Positions 8,872 to 17,189 of a stretch of 34,404 bases of DNA are shown here, one piece after another. Origin of the DNA: Nocardiopsis sp. (lineage in GTDB: Bacteria; Actinomycetota; Actinomycetes; Streptosporangiales; Streptosporangiaceae). The notes under the pieces were generated by a model. The model worked only from the letters and a program-made list of their open reading frames with translations. It had not been told where the DNA came from and ran no database searches. The translations under genes and the position numbers were made by a program. Each line of letters starts with the position of its first letter. Position 1 is the stretch's first letter. The stretch spans positions 1 to 34,404 of the forward strand of contig JAJKHX010000570.1 of NCBI GenBank assembly GCA_021154785.1. The letters run 5' to 3'.

Positions 8872-10470
8872 CTAATGCCCGCCGAGCCCGGAAGACAACC
8901 GTTCGCCATCCGCCGGCTCCGCCGAGGGCCGGGCCGGCGGGACCGCCGGAGCCGCCGGCCGGGGCGGCTGAGCCGGCAGGGTCGGGTGGGCGGGCAGGAA
9001 GAAAACCGCTAGCACGGCCCCGGCCCCGGCGACCCCGCCGGCCACCAGGCACCCGATCGACAGTCCGTGCAGGAACGCGTTGGTCGCGGCGTCGTGCACC
9101 GCCCGGCCCGCCGCCCCCGGCACCCGGGCGGACACTGCGTACGCGGCCCCCAGCGACTGGTGCGCGATGTCCCTGACCTGCGTCGGCAACCCGGACGGCA
9201 GGCGCGCGGCCAGCCGCGAACCGTACAGCGACGCGTACACGCTGCCGATCACCGCCACCCCCAGCGTCCCGCCGAGGAGCCGGGTCGAGTCGTTGACCGC
9301 CGAACCCACGCCTGCCTGCCGCCGGGACACCGCGCCCATGATCGACTCGGTGGCCGGCGCCGAGGTCAACCCCATGCCCAGCCCGTACAGCACCATCTGG
9401 ATCGCGATGATGCCGTAGCCGAGGGTCACGCTGGCCGTCACGGCGGCCCAGACGTAGAAGCCCGCCATGGCGACCAGGCCCAGGGTGACGATCAGCTTGG
9501 TGCCGAACCGCACCGCGAGCTGGGTCCCGGCCACCGAGCCGATGCCGACCGACAACGCCACCGGCAGCAGGCGCACGCCGGTCGACAGCGGCGCGTAGCC
9601 CCGGACGGACTGGAAGTACTGGGTCATCAGGAAAATGAAACCGAACAGCGTGAAGAACGCCACGGTCACCGCACCGCTGGCCGCGCTGAACCGCATGTTG
9701 CGGAACAGCCGTACGTCGAGCATCGGGTGGGCCGTCCGCCGTTCCCAGCCGATGAACGCCGCCAGCAGCACCGCACCGCCCGCGAACCCGGCGATACTGC
9801 GCGCGCTACCCCAGCCGTAGTCCGGCGCCTCGATGACGGTGAACACCAGCAGTGCCATGGCCGCGGCCGAGAGCACCAGGCCGGGGACATCCGGCGGCGC
9901 GGCCTCCCGGTTCCTGGACCGGGGGGCGCTGACGGCCACCAGGGCGATGGCGAACGCCGCTACCGGTGCCATGGCCACGAAGATGCTGGACCAGCTGAAA
10001 TGCTCGAGCAGCCAGCCGCCGACGATAGGCCCGAGCGCGATTGCCACCCCGCCGACGGCGCCCCACAGGCCGATGGCCCGGGCCCGTTCCCGGCGTTCGG
10101 TGAAGACGTTCGAGATGAGGGAGAGCGTGGCCGGGAACGTCATGGCGGCGCCGAGCCCCATCACGGCCCGGGCCGCGATCAGCTGGGCCGGGCTGGTGGT
10201 GAAGGCCCCGGCCAGGCTGGCGGCCCCGAACACGGTGAGCCCGGCCAGCAGCATCCCCTTGCGGCCGAACCGGTCCGACAGGCTGCCGAAGGTCAGCAGC
10301 AGCGCGGCGAACACGAGGTTGTAGGCGTCGACCACCCATTGCAGCTGAGTGGTGGTGGCGTGCAGTTCGCGCACCAGCGCCGGGAGCGCCACGTTCACGA
10401 TCGTTGTGTCGAGGTTGATCACGAAGGCGGCGAGCAGCAGAGCGACCAGGATCATTGGTTTGGATCTCAT
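8872..10470 (-). CDS. MFS drug:proton antiporter, DHA2 (14-TM) type
   Basis: The ORF track starts at 10722, but that N-terminus would lie antisense to the HxlR gene. The natural start is ATG 10470 (MRSKPMILVALLLAAF), giving 532 residues. No clear Shine-Dalgarno is visible, so a start at Met6 is also possible. The TM1 motif LDTTIVNVALP has the conserved Asp at residue 21. Motif A, GSLSDRFGRKG, follows TM2, and the length and hydrophobic pattern suit a 14-helix EmrB/QacA-type exporter. The C-terminus is an Ala/Pro-rich tail. It is divergent from an HxlR-SCP2 regulator, with repeated CTTGA motifs between them, so export of a small hydrophobic inducer is plausible. The substrate is unknown. Confidence 0.93.
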   Translation of the reverse strand: MRSKPMILVALLLAAFVINLDTTIVNVALPALVRELHATTTQLQWVVDAYNLVFAALLLTFGSLSDRFGRKGMLLAGLTVFGAASLAGAFTTSPAQLIAARAVMGLGAAMTFPATLSLISNVFTERRERARAIGLWGAVGGVAIALGPIVGGWLLEHFSWSSIFVAMAPVAAFAIALVAVSAPRSRNREAAPPDVPGLVLSAAAMALLVFTVIEAPDYGWGSARSIAGFAGGAVLLAAFIGWERRTAHPMLDVRLFRNMRFSAASGAVTVAFFTLFGFIFLMTQYFQSVRGYAPLSTGVRLLPVALSVGIGSVAGTQLAVRFGTKLIVTLGLVAMAGFYVWAAVTASVTLGYGIIAIQMVLYGLGMGLTSAPATESIMGAVSRRQAGVGSAVNDSTRLLGGTLGVAVIGSVYASLYGSRLAARLPSGLPTQVRDIAHQSLGAAYAVSARVPGAAGRAVHDAATNAFLHGLSIGCLVAGGVAGAGAVLAVFFLPAHPTLPAQPPRPAAPAVPPARPSAEPADGERLSSGLGGH

Positions 10471-10471
10471 G

Positions 10472-10528
10472 CTTGAGATAGTTAACGGATAACTTGAGAA
10501 AGTCAAGTCAATAGACTTGGAAGTCAAG
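10472..10528. promoter_or_regulatory. Cluster of CTTGA/TCAAG half-sites, probable HxlR operator region
   Basis: CTTGAGA occurs at 10472 and again at 10493, exactly 21 bp (two helical turns) apart. CAAGTC-AATA-GACTTG at 10504-10519 is a perfect 6-bp inverted repeat, and another TCAAG follows at 10524. The segment is AT-richer than its surroundings. It lies between the divergent MFS and HxlR genes, where an autoregulator would bind. Confidence 0.6.
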
Positions 10529-10551
10529 CGGGCCTGAGCTAACCTAGGGTC

Positions 10552-11208
10552 ATGCGCAGCTATGGCCAGTACTGCTCGGTCGCCAAGGCACTGGACGCGG
10601 TCGGCGACCGGTGGACCCTGCTGATCGTCAGGGAGCTCCTCCTGCAGGGCCCGTGCCGGTACACCGACCTCAGAAACGGGCTGCCGGGCATCGCCACCAA
10701 CCTGCTTGCGGACCGCCTGCACGAACTGGAAGCCGCGGGCCTGGTCCGGCGCGAGGAAGCCGCGCCCCCGGTCGCCACGACCCTGTTCAGCCTGACCGAG
10801 GCCGGCGCGGCCCTAGAGCCGTCCCTCGAGGCCCTCGGCGCGTGGGGGATCAGGTACATGGCCGAGCCCGCCGATGACGACGAGTTCCGCAGCCACTGGT
10901 TCACCTTCCCGGTCGAGCTCTTCCTGCACGACAGTGCCCCGGACGGCCCCCCGCTGGCGATCGAGCTCCGCCCCGCCAGCCCGGCCGCGAGCCGGGCCTC
11001 TAGCCGGCCGGCGGTCGTCGAAGTCTCCGGCGGCGAGGTCCGTACCCGGCTCGGCTCGGCCGCGTCCCCGGACCTGATCCTGGACGGCTCCCCGCGGCTC
11101 ATCCTCGGCCTGCTCGGGGCCTATCTCACCCCGGCCGACGCCGAAGCCCTGGGCCTGTCCGTCACTGGCGACCCCGCGATCCTGCGCCGCCTCCAGCCCG
11201 CCAGCTAG
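10552..11208 (+). CDS. HxlR-family winged-helix regulator with C-terminal SCP2-like domain
   Basis: This 218-residue protein starts MRSYGQYCSVAKALDAVGDRWTLLIVREL, the canonical HxlR opening with a conserved Cys at residue 8. The wing region includes GLPGIATNLLADRLHELEAAGLV. After residue ~105 a second, beta-rich domain of ~110 residues carries VEVSGGEVRTRLGSAASPDLILDG and ends in LLGAYL, resembling the SCP2 sterol-carrier fold found at the C-terminus of a subset of actinobacterial HxlR proteins. That domain could bind a lipid-like effector. It is divergent from the MFS exporter/MDR pair and probably represses both. Met 10552 is the only reasonable start. Confidence 0.9.
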   Translation: MRSYGQYCSVAKALDAVGDRWTLLIVRELLLQGPCRYTDLRNGLPGIATNLLADRLHELEAAGLVRREEAAPPVATTLFSLTEAGAALEPSLEALGAWGIRYMAEPADDDEFRSHWFTFPVELFLHDSAPDGPPLAIELRPASPAASRASSRPAVVEVSGGEVRTRLGSAASPDLILDGSPRLILGLLGAYLTPADAEALGLSVTGDPAILRRLQPAS

Positions 11209-11373
11209 CGCCGGCTCGGCTAGTACCGGCTCAGCTCGTGCCGGGCCACAGGAAGGGCGGGTGCAAGGTGGTCGCGGGCCCGCGGCGGTAGGGCAGCGGC
11301 GGTCGGCCCCCGGCGGCAGCGCCACGGTCGCCCACGCCTGCAACCCCCGGGCCCGCCCGCCAACGGGGTACCA

Positions 11374-11425
11374 GAGTCGGTGTGCCACCGGGTACGTTCT
11401 TCGGTACCCGGAGTGCCACCGACTC
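11374..11425. terminator. Large hairpin between convergent genes
   Basis: GAGTCGGTG and CACCGACTC form the outer stem, and CGGGTAC and GTACCCG form the inner stem, around an 8-nt loop. About 6 bp of imperfect pairing lies between them. There is no T-tract. Its position between the HxlR gene (+) and the methyltransferase (-), both reading towards it, fits a bidirectional terminator. Confidence 0.55.
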
Positions 11426-11451
11426 CGTTGGGTGGGGCTCCGCGGCCAGGG

Positions 11452-12495
11452 TTAGTGCTTGGTGGCGACGAAGTAGGCGCTGCCGAGGTCGCCGTCGTCG
11501 CGATGAACCTCGACCGAGGTGAAACCGGCCTCAGCCAGCATCCGCCGGGCCGTCTGCTCGCCCCACATGGTGCCCAGGCCCATGCCGCCGTCGGCCAGGG
11601 ACACGGTCATGCAGTGCATGGTGGACATCGTGTACATGAACGGCCCCAGCGGATGGTCCAGGTTCTCCGTGAGCAGGCTCGAGGAGGAGGTGTCCACGCA
11701 CAGATAGACGCCGCCGGGCCGCAGCGCCGCCGCGATGCTGGCCAGCACCAGGTCGGGCCGGGCCTGGTCGTGGATCGCGTCGAAGGTGGTGATGAGGTCG
11801 AACCGGGCGGTCTCGCCTAGCCGGGCGGCGTCCCGCTCCTCGAAGCGCGCGTTCCCCAGGCCGTCGCGCGCGGCCTCGGCCCGGGCCGAGGCGATCCCCG
11901 GGCCGGAGAAGTCGAATCCGGTGAACCGCGAGCGGGGAAACGTCGCCGCCATCAGGTTGACGGCGTACCCGGAGCCGCACCCGACGTCGGCGACCTCGAT
12001 CCCGTCCTCGAGCCGGCCGGTGAGGCCGGGGACGAGCGGCAGCGTCTTGCCGATCAGGCTGGCGTCCTGCTCGGCGCGGCTCTCCTCGCCCCTGATCGCC
12101 TGGAACTTCGGAAACGCCGAGTAGGGCACCCCGCCGCCGTTGCGGAAGCAGTCCACGATCTGGTCCTCGACCAGCGCCATCAGCCCGATGTACTGCATCC
12201 CGGTGGCCATGTTGTCCATGCCGGCCGCCCGGGTCAGCCAGGCGGCGTGATCGGCCGGCAGCGAGTAGGTCCCGGTCGCGCCGTCATGCTCGGTGATCCG
12301 GCCGGTGGTCATCGCCGCCAGCCACTCCCGCACGTACCGTTCGTCCAGGCCCGCCGCCGACGCGATCTCCGCGCTGGTCGCGGCTGGTTCCCCCGCCATG
12401 ACGTCGAACAAGCCGGTGCGGTGCCCCACGCTCACCATGAGGGCCAGCGAGGCCTCGTTCATCATGCCGAGCATCCGCGCCGCGAACTGTTCCAT
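11452..12495 (-). CDS. Class I SAM-dependent methyltransferase, Rv2258c-like
   Basis: The 347-residue protein has two parts. The N-terminal ~110 residues form a winged-helix segment (GHRTGLFDVM, SAEIASAAGLDERYVREWL) as in Rv2258c-type methyltransferases. The C-terminal Rossmann domain has motif I, DVGCGSG, at residues 170-176, then FTGFDFSGPGIASARA, FDLITTFDAIHDQARP and LRPGGVYLCVDT. It transfers methyl from SAM to an unknown acceptor. The start at 12495 (MEQFAARMLGMMNEA) lies 28 bp after the phaB stop on the same strand, so it could be the last gene of the phaC-phaB unit. No family knowledge I have ties it to PHA metabolism. Confidence 0.9.
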   Translation of the reverse strand: MEQFAARMLGMMNEASLALMVSVGHRTGLFDVMAGEPAATSAEIASAAGLDERYVREWLAAMTTGRITEHDGATGTYSLPADHAAWLTRAAGMDNMATGMQYIGLMALVEDQIVDCFRNGGGVPYSAFPKFQAIRGEESRAEQDASLIGKTLPLVPGLTGRLEDGIEVADVGCGSGYAVNLMAATFPRSRFTGFDFSGPGIASARAEAARDGLGNARFEERDAARLGETARFDLITTFDAIHDQARPDLVLASIAAALRPGGVYLCVDTSSSSLLTENLDHPLGPFMYTMSTMHCMTVSLADGGMGLGTMWGEQTARRMLAEAGFTSVEVHRDDGDLGSAYFVATKH

Positions 12496-12523
12496 CCCGG
12501 CAGGCTACCGGTGACCCGGCAGG

Positions 12524-13264
12524 CTACATATAGAGGCCGCCGTTGACCGGGTAGACCTGCCCGGTGATGTAGCCGGACTCGGGGTCGGCCAGGAACTCCA
12601 CCACCCGGGCGACCTCGTTGGGCTCGCCGAGCCGCCCCACCGGGATCCGGGCGATGAGCTTGTCCATCACGTTGCCGGGCACCCCCGCGGTCATGTCGGT
12701 GGAGATGTAGCCGGGGGTGACCGAGTTCACCGTGATGCCCTTCGACGCCGTCTCCAGGGCCATGCTCATGGTCAGCCCGAACAGGCCGGACTTGGCCGAC
12801 GCGTAGTTGGCCTGGCCGAAGGCGCCCGACGAGCCGATGACCGAGGAGATGTTGACGATCCGGCCGTAGTTGCGGTCCAGCATGTGCTGCAGGATGGCCC
12901 GGGACAGGTAGAACGCCCCGGACAGGTTGATGTGGATGACCTTGTCCCATTCCTCGGGGGTCATCTTGCGCATCGTCTTGTCGACCGTCACGCCGGCGTT
13001 GTTGACCAGGACGTCCAGCTGCCCGTGCTGCTCGAGCACCTCGGCGATCACCCGCTCGCAGTCCTCGTTGGAGCCGATGTTGCCCTGGTGGACGGTCACG
13101 CCGTGGTCGGCGTACTTGTCGGCGAACTGCTGGGCCGCGTCCCGGTTGGACGAGTACCCGGCCGCGACGTGCACGCCGCGGTTCATCAGCCGTTCGCAGA
13201 TGGCCAGCCCGATCCCGCGGATACCTCCGGTTACCAGCGCGACCTGGCCGTTCATTTCTGCCAT
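12524..13264 (-). CDS. phaB: Acetoacetyl-CoA reductase (PhaB-type SDR)
   Basis: The ORF track runs to 13495, but CGGAGG sits 7 bp before ATG 13264, giving a 246-residue protein starting MAEMNGQVALVTGG. The cofactor motif is TGGIRGIG, NNAG follows, and the catalytic residues are Ser141, Tyr154 and Lys158 (SSVIGSSGAFGQANYASAK). The C-terminus GYITGQVYPVNGGLYM is typical of PhaB/FabG. It reduces acetoacetyl-CoA to (R)-3-hydroxybutyryl-CoA, the monomer for the PHA synthase encoded immediately upstream. The gap to phaC is only 40 bp, so they form an operon. FabG (ACP-linked) is the alternative assignment; the synthase neighbour favours PhaB. Confidence 0.92.
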   Translation of the reverse strand: MAEMNGQVALVTGGIRGIGLAICERLMNRGVHVAAGYSSNRDAAQQFADKYADHGVTVHQGNIGSNEDCERVIAEVLEQHGQLDVLVNNAGVTVDKTMRKMTPEEWDKVIHINLSGAFYLSRAILQHMLDRNYGRIVNISSVIGSSGAFGQANYASAKSGLFGLTMSMALETASKGITVNSVTPGYISTDMTAGVPGNVMDKLIARIPVGRLGEPNEVARVVEFLADPESGYITGQVYPVNGGLYM

Positions 13265-13304
13265 GGTGTTACCTCCGTTCGGTTGTCGTGCGCAGGTGAG
13301 CGCC

Positions 13305-15026
13305 TCAGCCGAACACGTACTCCCCGGGGGCGTCCGCGAGGGCCGGGTGCTTCCTGCTTCCCAGGTGCGGCGGCTTGATGAGCTCGCCCGCGCGGGCGCT
13401 GGACCACTCGGTCCAGTCCTCCCACCACGAGCCGTTGTGCTTGGCGCCACGGCGGCGCCAGGCTTCCGGGTCGGGCAGGGCGGCCGTGTCGTCACCGGTC
13501 GCCTCGTGCCAGGCCTTGGGGCCGGGCGGGTTGACGATGCCGGCGATGTGGCCGCCGCTGGACAGCACGTACCTGACCTGGCCGCCCATCAGCCCGACGG
13601 TCTTGTAGGACCCGTGCCAGGGCACGATGTGGTCGTTGATCGCGCCGACCACGTAGGTGTCGTTCTTCACCCGGGACAGCGACAGCTGCTGGCCGAGCAG
13701 CTCGAGCTCGCCGCGGGCCAGTTCGTTGCGCATGTACAGCGAGCGCAGGTAGAACGAGTGCATGGCGGACGGCATCCGGGTACTGTCGCCGTTCCAGGCC
13801 AGGATGTCGAACGCGGGCGGCTCCTGCCCCATCAGCCAGTTCGAGACCACGTAGCTGAAGATCAGGTCGTTGGCGCGCAGCATGTCGAAGGTGCCCGCCA
13901 TCTGGCTCGCCTCCAGCACGCCCTTCTCCGCCATCTGCTTCTCCAGCCGCCGTACCGTCTTCTCGTCGGTGAAGGCGCCGAGGATGCCGGGCTCGCTGTA
14001 GTCGAGCAGCGTGTTGAGGAGCGTGATCGAGCCGATCCGGTCGTCGCCCTTCTCGGCCAGGTAGGCCGCGAGCATGGCGGTCAGCGCGCCGCCCAGGCAC
14101 AGGCCGATGATGTCGATCTTGGGCGAACCGGTGATCTCGGAGATGACGTCGAGCGCCTCCCGCGGCCCGTGGATGAGGTAGTCGTCCAGGGTGGTGCCGC
14201 CCATCGAGGCGTCCGGGTTCCGGTAGGAGATCGCGAACACGGTGCGCTCGTGCTTGACCGCCCACTCCAGGAAGCTGCGGTTCGGCGCCAGGTCCATGAC
14301 GTAGTACTTGTTGATCCAGGGCGGGCTGGCCAGCACCGGCACCGAGTGGACCTTCGGCGTCTGCGGCGCGTACTGGATGAGCTCCATCAGGTCGTTCTGG
14401 AATACGACCTTGCCGGGTGTGGCGGCGAGGTTCTTGCCGACCTGGAACGGCCGGGTGTCGACCTGGCGCGGGCGGCCGTTGTTGTTCAGTACGTCATCGA
14501 CGAGGTGGCTGGCTCCGGCGACCAGGCTGGCCCCGCCGGTCTCGAACATCCGCTTCAGCGCGGCCGGGTTGGTCATCAGGAAGTTCGTCGGCGCCAGCGC
14601 GTCCAGCAGGAAGCCGGTCGCGAGCGCGGCCTTGGCGTCGTCCACGGCTTCACCCGAACCTGCCTCGAGCAGGTCATTGACCAGCCGGGACGTAGCCAGG
14701 TGGGCCTGCCGGAGGGCGAAGAAGGCCGGGTTGTCCGTCCACGCCGGGTCCGCGAAGCGCTTGTCCCGGTCCGGGACCGGTACCGGCGGCGGCGCGTCCA
14801 TCCCCATCCAGCGGGCCGCGGCCACCGGGCCGGCCATCGCCACGGACGTCCAGAAGCGCATCGCCGCGGTCGCCGTGGCGGCCGGATTGGCGGCGGCGCG
14901 CCGCAGCACCGAGAACGTGGAGGAGCCCAGGCCCGCCGCGTCGACCGAGCCGAACACGTCGGCATCCGGGGCCACCGCCCCGGCCGCCGACTCCGCGGCC
15001 TGCCACGCCGATTCCTGGTCCGTCAT
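13305..15026 (-). CDS. phaC: Polyhydroxyalkanoate synthase (class I-like)
   Basis: From ATG 15026 the protein has 573 residues, the class I/II size. GGGAGG lies about 8 bp upstream of this ATG, better spaced than for the GTG at 15032. The lipase-like box GLCLGG carries the catalytic Cys at residue 310. Asp465 (GAINDHIVPW) and His493 (SSGGHIAGIVNPPG) complete the triad. The N-terminal half contains the PhaC_N-type region, including a DTRPFQVGKNLAATPG segment. The enzyme polymerises (R)-3-hydroxyacyl-CoA into PHA granules at the cytoplasmic granule surface. PhaB follows directly. No phasin or depolymerase is seen nearby. Substrate chain length cannot be determined. Confidence 0.95.
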   Translation of the reverse strand: MTDQESAWQAAESAAGAVAPDADVFGSVDAAGLGSSTFSVLRRAAANPAATATAAMRFWTSVAMAGPVAAARWMGMDAPPPVPVPDRDKRFADPAWTDNPAFFALRQAHLATSRLVNDLLEAGSGEAVDDAKAALATGFLLDALAPTNFLMTNPAALKRMFETGGASLVAGASHLVDDVLNNNGRPRQVDTRPFQVGKNLAATPGKVVFQNDLMELIQYAPQTPKVHSVPVLASPPWINKYYVMDLAPNRSFLEWAVKHERTVFAISYRNPDASMGGTTLDDYLIHGPREALDVISEITGSPKIDIIGLCLGGALTAMLAAYLAEKGDDRIGSITLLNTLLDYSEPGILGAFTDEKTVRRLEKQMAEKGVLEASQMAGTFDMLRANDLIFSYVVSNWLMGQEPPAFDILAWNGDSTRMPSAMHSFYLRSLYMRNELARGELELLGQQLSLSRVKNDTYVVGAINDHIVPWHGSYKTVGLMGGQVRYVLSSGGHIAGIVNPPGPKAWHEATGDDTAALPDPEAWRRRGAKHNGSWWEDWTEWSSARAGELIKPPHLGSRKHPALADAPGEYVFG

Positions 15027-15074
15027 GTCCACATCCTCCCGGTGCCGTCCCGCGCAGGGAACCTTTTCCGACGC

Positions 15075-15097
15075 TACGTCGCCCTGGGGGCGTACGT
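15075..15097. promoter_or_regulatory. Imperfect inverted repeat upstream of phaC
   Basis: TACGTCGCC and GGCGTACGTA flank a short centre and pair with one bulge. The position, about 50 bp upstream of the phaC start, suits an operator or a 5'-UTR hairpin. The evidence is weak. Confidence 0.3.
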
Positions 15098-15167
15098 AAA
15101 GTCGGCTGCCCGGCGCGAATCCTCCGAAACCAGCGTGCGGGACATTAGCGGTATTAGCATCGGCGGG

Positions 15168-15653
15168 TCAGCGCCAGTGGGTCAGCGGCAGCGGGCCGCG
15201 GCTCAGCACGGTCCGGATGGCGAACGTGCTGTGCGCCGCGATGACGGCCGGAATGGCCAGGATCTGGTCGAGCAGCAGGTCCTCGTAATCGGCCATGTCC
15301 CGCGCCGCGATCTCGACCATGTAGTCGTCGGACCCCGTGACCAGGTAGCAGGCCACCACGGCCGGGATGGCGGTCAGGCCGCGCTCGATCTCGTCCGCTG
15401 TCGCCCGGGAGTGGCTTTCCACCCGGACCCCGATGAACGCCGTCAGGCCCAGGCCGGCCCGAGTCCGGCTGACCTCGGCGCGGTAACCCTCGATGATGCC
15501 GCTGGCCTCCAGGGCCTTGACCCGGCGCAGGCAGGCCGAGGGGGACAGCGATACCGCCTCGGCCAGGTCGATGTTGGCCATGCGGCCGTCATGCTGCAGC
15601 CTGGTCACGATGGCGCGGTCGGTGCGGTCTCCTGGCGGTGGCATAAAAATCAT
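15168..15653 (-). CDS. Lrp/AsnC-family transcriptional regulator
   Basis: The long ORF in the track (to 16673) is antisense to the permease beyond the real gene. The protein starts at ATG 15653 (MIFMPPPGDRTDRAIV) or ATG 15644, giving 161 or 158 residues. Neither start has a convincing Shine-Dalgarno. The AsnC HTH is LDxxI-like at the start, then MANIDLAEAVSLSPSACLRRVKALEASGIIEGY. The RAM-type ligand domain follows, with AFIGVRV, IPAVVACYLVTGSDDYMVEIAARDMADYEDLL. It is divergent from an APC-type permease, and a perfect inverted repeat lies between them. It therefore probably senses an amino acid and controls the permease and itself. phaC follows after ~140 bp on the same strand. Confidence 0.92.
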   Translation of the reverse strand: MIFMPPPGDRTDRAIVTRLQHDGRMANIDLAEAVSLSPSACLRRVKALEASGIIEGYRAEVSRTRAGLGLTAFIGVRVESHSRATADEIERGLTAIPAVVACYLVTGSDDYMVEIAARDMADYEDLLLDQILAIPAVIAAHSTFAIRTVLSRGPLPLTHWR

Positions 15654-15679
15654 CGTAATGCCGATTTGGCCGCATAGTG

Positions 15680-15706
15680 TTGCGCACTGAGCCGCTAGGT
15701 GCGCAA
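15680..15706. promoter_or_regulatory. Perfect 8-bp inverted repeat, probable Lrp-family binding site
   Basis: TTGCGCAC and GTGCGCAA are perfect inverted repeats around an 11-bp spacer, about 30 bp upstream of the Lrp start and 44 bp upstream of the permease start. A further ATGCGCGAT follows at ~15720. Lrp/AsnC proteins typically bind several such boxes in divergent promoters. The role is inferred. Confidence 0.6.
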
Positions 15707-15749
15707 TATTTGCCATCGTATGCGCGATGCTTTCGACGATCCTTGACGT

Positions 15750-17189
15750 ATGAGTACCTCCGCCGCACGAACCCTGTCGGTACCGCGGGCCACCGCGCTG
15801 TACGTCGGCGCCCTGTTCGGCCCGGGACTCCTGCTCCTGCCCGGCCTGGCCGCCCAGCAGGCGGGGCCGGCCTCGATCATCGCCTGGGTGGCCCTGCTCG
15901 GCCTGTCCGCCGCCTTCGCCGCGGTGTTCGCCGCCCTCGGCCGGGCCCTGCCGAACGCGGCCGGCGCGGCCGGCTACACCGCGGCCGGCCTGGGTCGCCG
16001 GGCCGCCGCGGTGACCCGCTGGTGGTTCCTGGCCGGCGTCGTCGTCGGCGCGCCGATCGTCTGCCTGATCGGCGCCAGCTACGTGACCGCGGTGACCGGC
16101 GGCGGCCCGCTGCTGCGCGCCGCCGTGGCGGCCGGGCTGCTGCTCGTGGTGCTTGGCCTGGCCCTTGGCGGGGTCCGCGCCAGCGCGCTGGCCCAGCTGC
16201 TGCTCGTCGCGCTGCTGATCGCCGTGGTGGTGACCGCGGTGGCCGGCTCGGCGCCCGCGGCCCGCGCGGCCAGCTGGACCCCGTTTGCCCCGCACGGCTG
16301 GCTCTCCATCGGCCGGGCCGCCGCCACCTTGATGCTGTCCTTCGTGGGCTGGGAGGCGGTGGCCCCGCTGACCGCGCGGCTGCGGCCCGGCCAGCTGTCC
16401 CGGGTCATCGGCATCGCGTTCGGCGTGACCACGCTGCTCTACCTGGCCCTGGCCGTCGCCACGGTCAGCTGCCTGGGCCGCGGCTCGGACCTGAGCGTGC
16501 CGCTCGCCGACCTGCTCCAGCTGGCTGTCGGCCCGGCCGGCCGGGTGGTGGCCGCCGTAGCGGCGCTGGTTCTCACCGCCGGCGCGGCCAACGCCTACCT
16601 CTCCGGGGCGGCCGAGATGGTGCGCGAGCTGACCGCCGTGCCCAGTCGGAGGGGACCGAACGAGCTGCGCCACCCGCCCCGGTTCAGCCCTCGCGTCTTC
16701 CTCGGTGTCGTGGCCGTGACCGGCCTGATCCTGCTCGGGCTGTCCGCGCTGCGGCTGGCGGACATCGTCGCCCTGGTCAGCGTGCCGACGGCGATGTTCC
16801 TGTGCGTGTACCTGAGCTGCCTGGGGTCGGCTGCGCGCATCCTGCCCGGGAAGATCCGGGCGGTGGCCGCCGCCGGGACGCTGGCCGTGCTCGCCGTCCT
16901 GGCCTTCAGCGGCTGGCCGGCCCTGCTGGCCGCCGCGGTGGTCGCCGCGATCGCCGCGGTGGCGGACCGCGGGCGTCTCCCGGCCAGCGGGCCTACGCTA
17001 GGGAGGGCAGAACAGAGGGGGTGGGCGCGCGGTGACGATAGTTATCGCCGGAGGCAGCGCCGCGGGCCTGTTCGCGGCGCTGCTGCTGGCCCGGACCGGG
17101 CACGACGTAGTGGTGATCGAGCGGGACCGGCTGGATCCCGCACGGCTGCCCGACGTGTACGCCGGCCTGCTAGCCGCCGGGGTGGCTGA
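15750..17189 (+). CDS. APC-superfamily amino acid permease
   Basis: The ORF has 479 residues; the membrane part spans roughly residues 1-410. The start STSAARTLSVPRATALYVGALFGPGLLLLPGL is the APC TM1 pattern with its unwound GPG segment. About 11-12 hydrophobic segments follow, through LAVLAFSGWPALLAAAVVAAIAAVA. After that the frame becomes Arg-rich (RRRQRRGPVRGAAAG) and overlaps the next coding remnant by ~158 bp, so the last ~60 residues are probably not native and the stop may have been lost by a frameshift. A TAG at 17000 lies in another frame. No Shine-Dalgarno precedes ATG 15750, so a leaderless mRNA is possible. It is divergent from the Lrp regulator, which suggests amino acid transport. 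Confidence 0.85.
   Translation: MSTSAARTLSVPRATALYVGALFGPGLLLLPGLAAQQAGPASIIAWVALLGLSAAFAAVFAALGRALPNAAGAAGYTAAGLGRRAAAVTRWWFLAGVVVGAPIVCLIGASYVTAVTGGGPLLRAAVAAGLLLVVLGLALGGVRASALAQLLLVALLIAVVVTAVAGSAPAARAASWTPFAPHGWLSIGRAAATLMLSFVGWEAVAPLTARLRPGQLSRVIGIAFGVTTLLYLALAVATVSCLGRGSDLSVPLADLLQLAVGPAGRVVAAVAALVLTAGAANAYLSGAAEMVRELTAVPSRRGPNELRHPPRFSPRVFLGVVAVTGLILLGLSALRLADIVALVSVPTAMFLCVYLSCLGSAARILPGKIRAVAAAGTLAVLAVLAFSGWPALLAAAVVAAIAAVADRGRLPASGPTLGRAEQRGWARGDDSYRRRQRRGPVRGAAAGPDRARRSGDRAGPAGSRTAARRVRRPASRRGG

Noticed and set aside
10471-10722. 84-residue N-terminal extension of the MFS ORF
   Set aside because: It lies antisense to the HxlR start and through the operator-like region, and lacks membrane character; the normal TM1 begins at 10470.
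12499-12530. Repeated CGGCAGGCTAC between phaB and the methyltransferase
   Set aside because: Only a short 11-bp duplication in a 28-bp gap; could be chance and has no clear role.
12927-15677. 916-residue plus-strand ORF
   Set aside because: Antisense across phaB, phaC and Lrp; low-complexity shadow of GC-rich genes.
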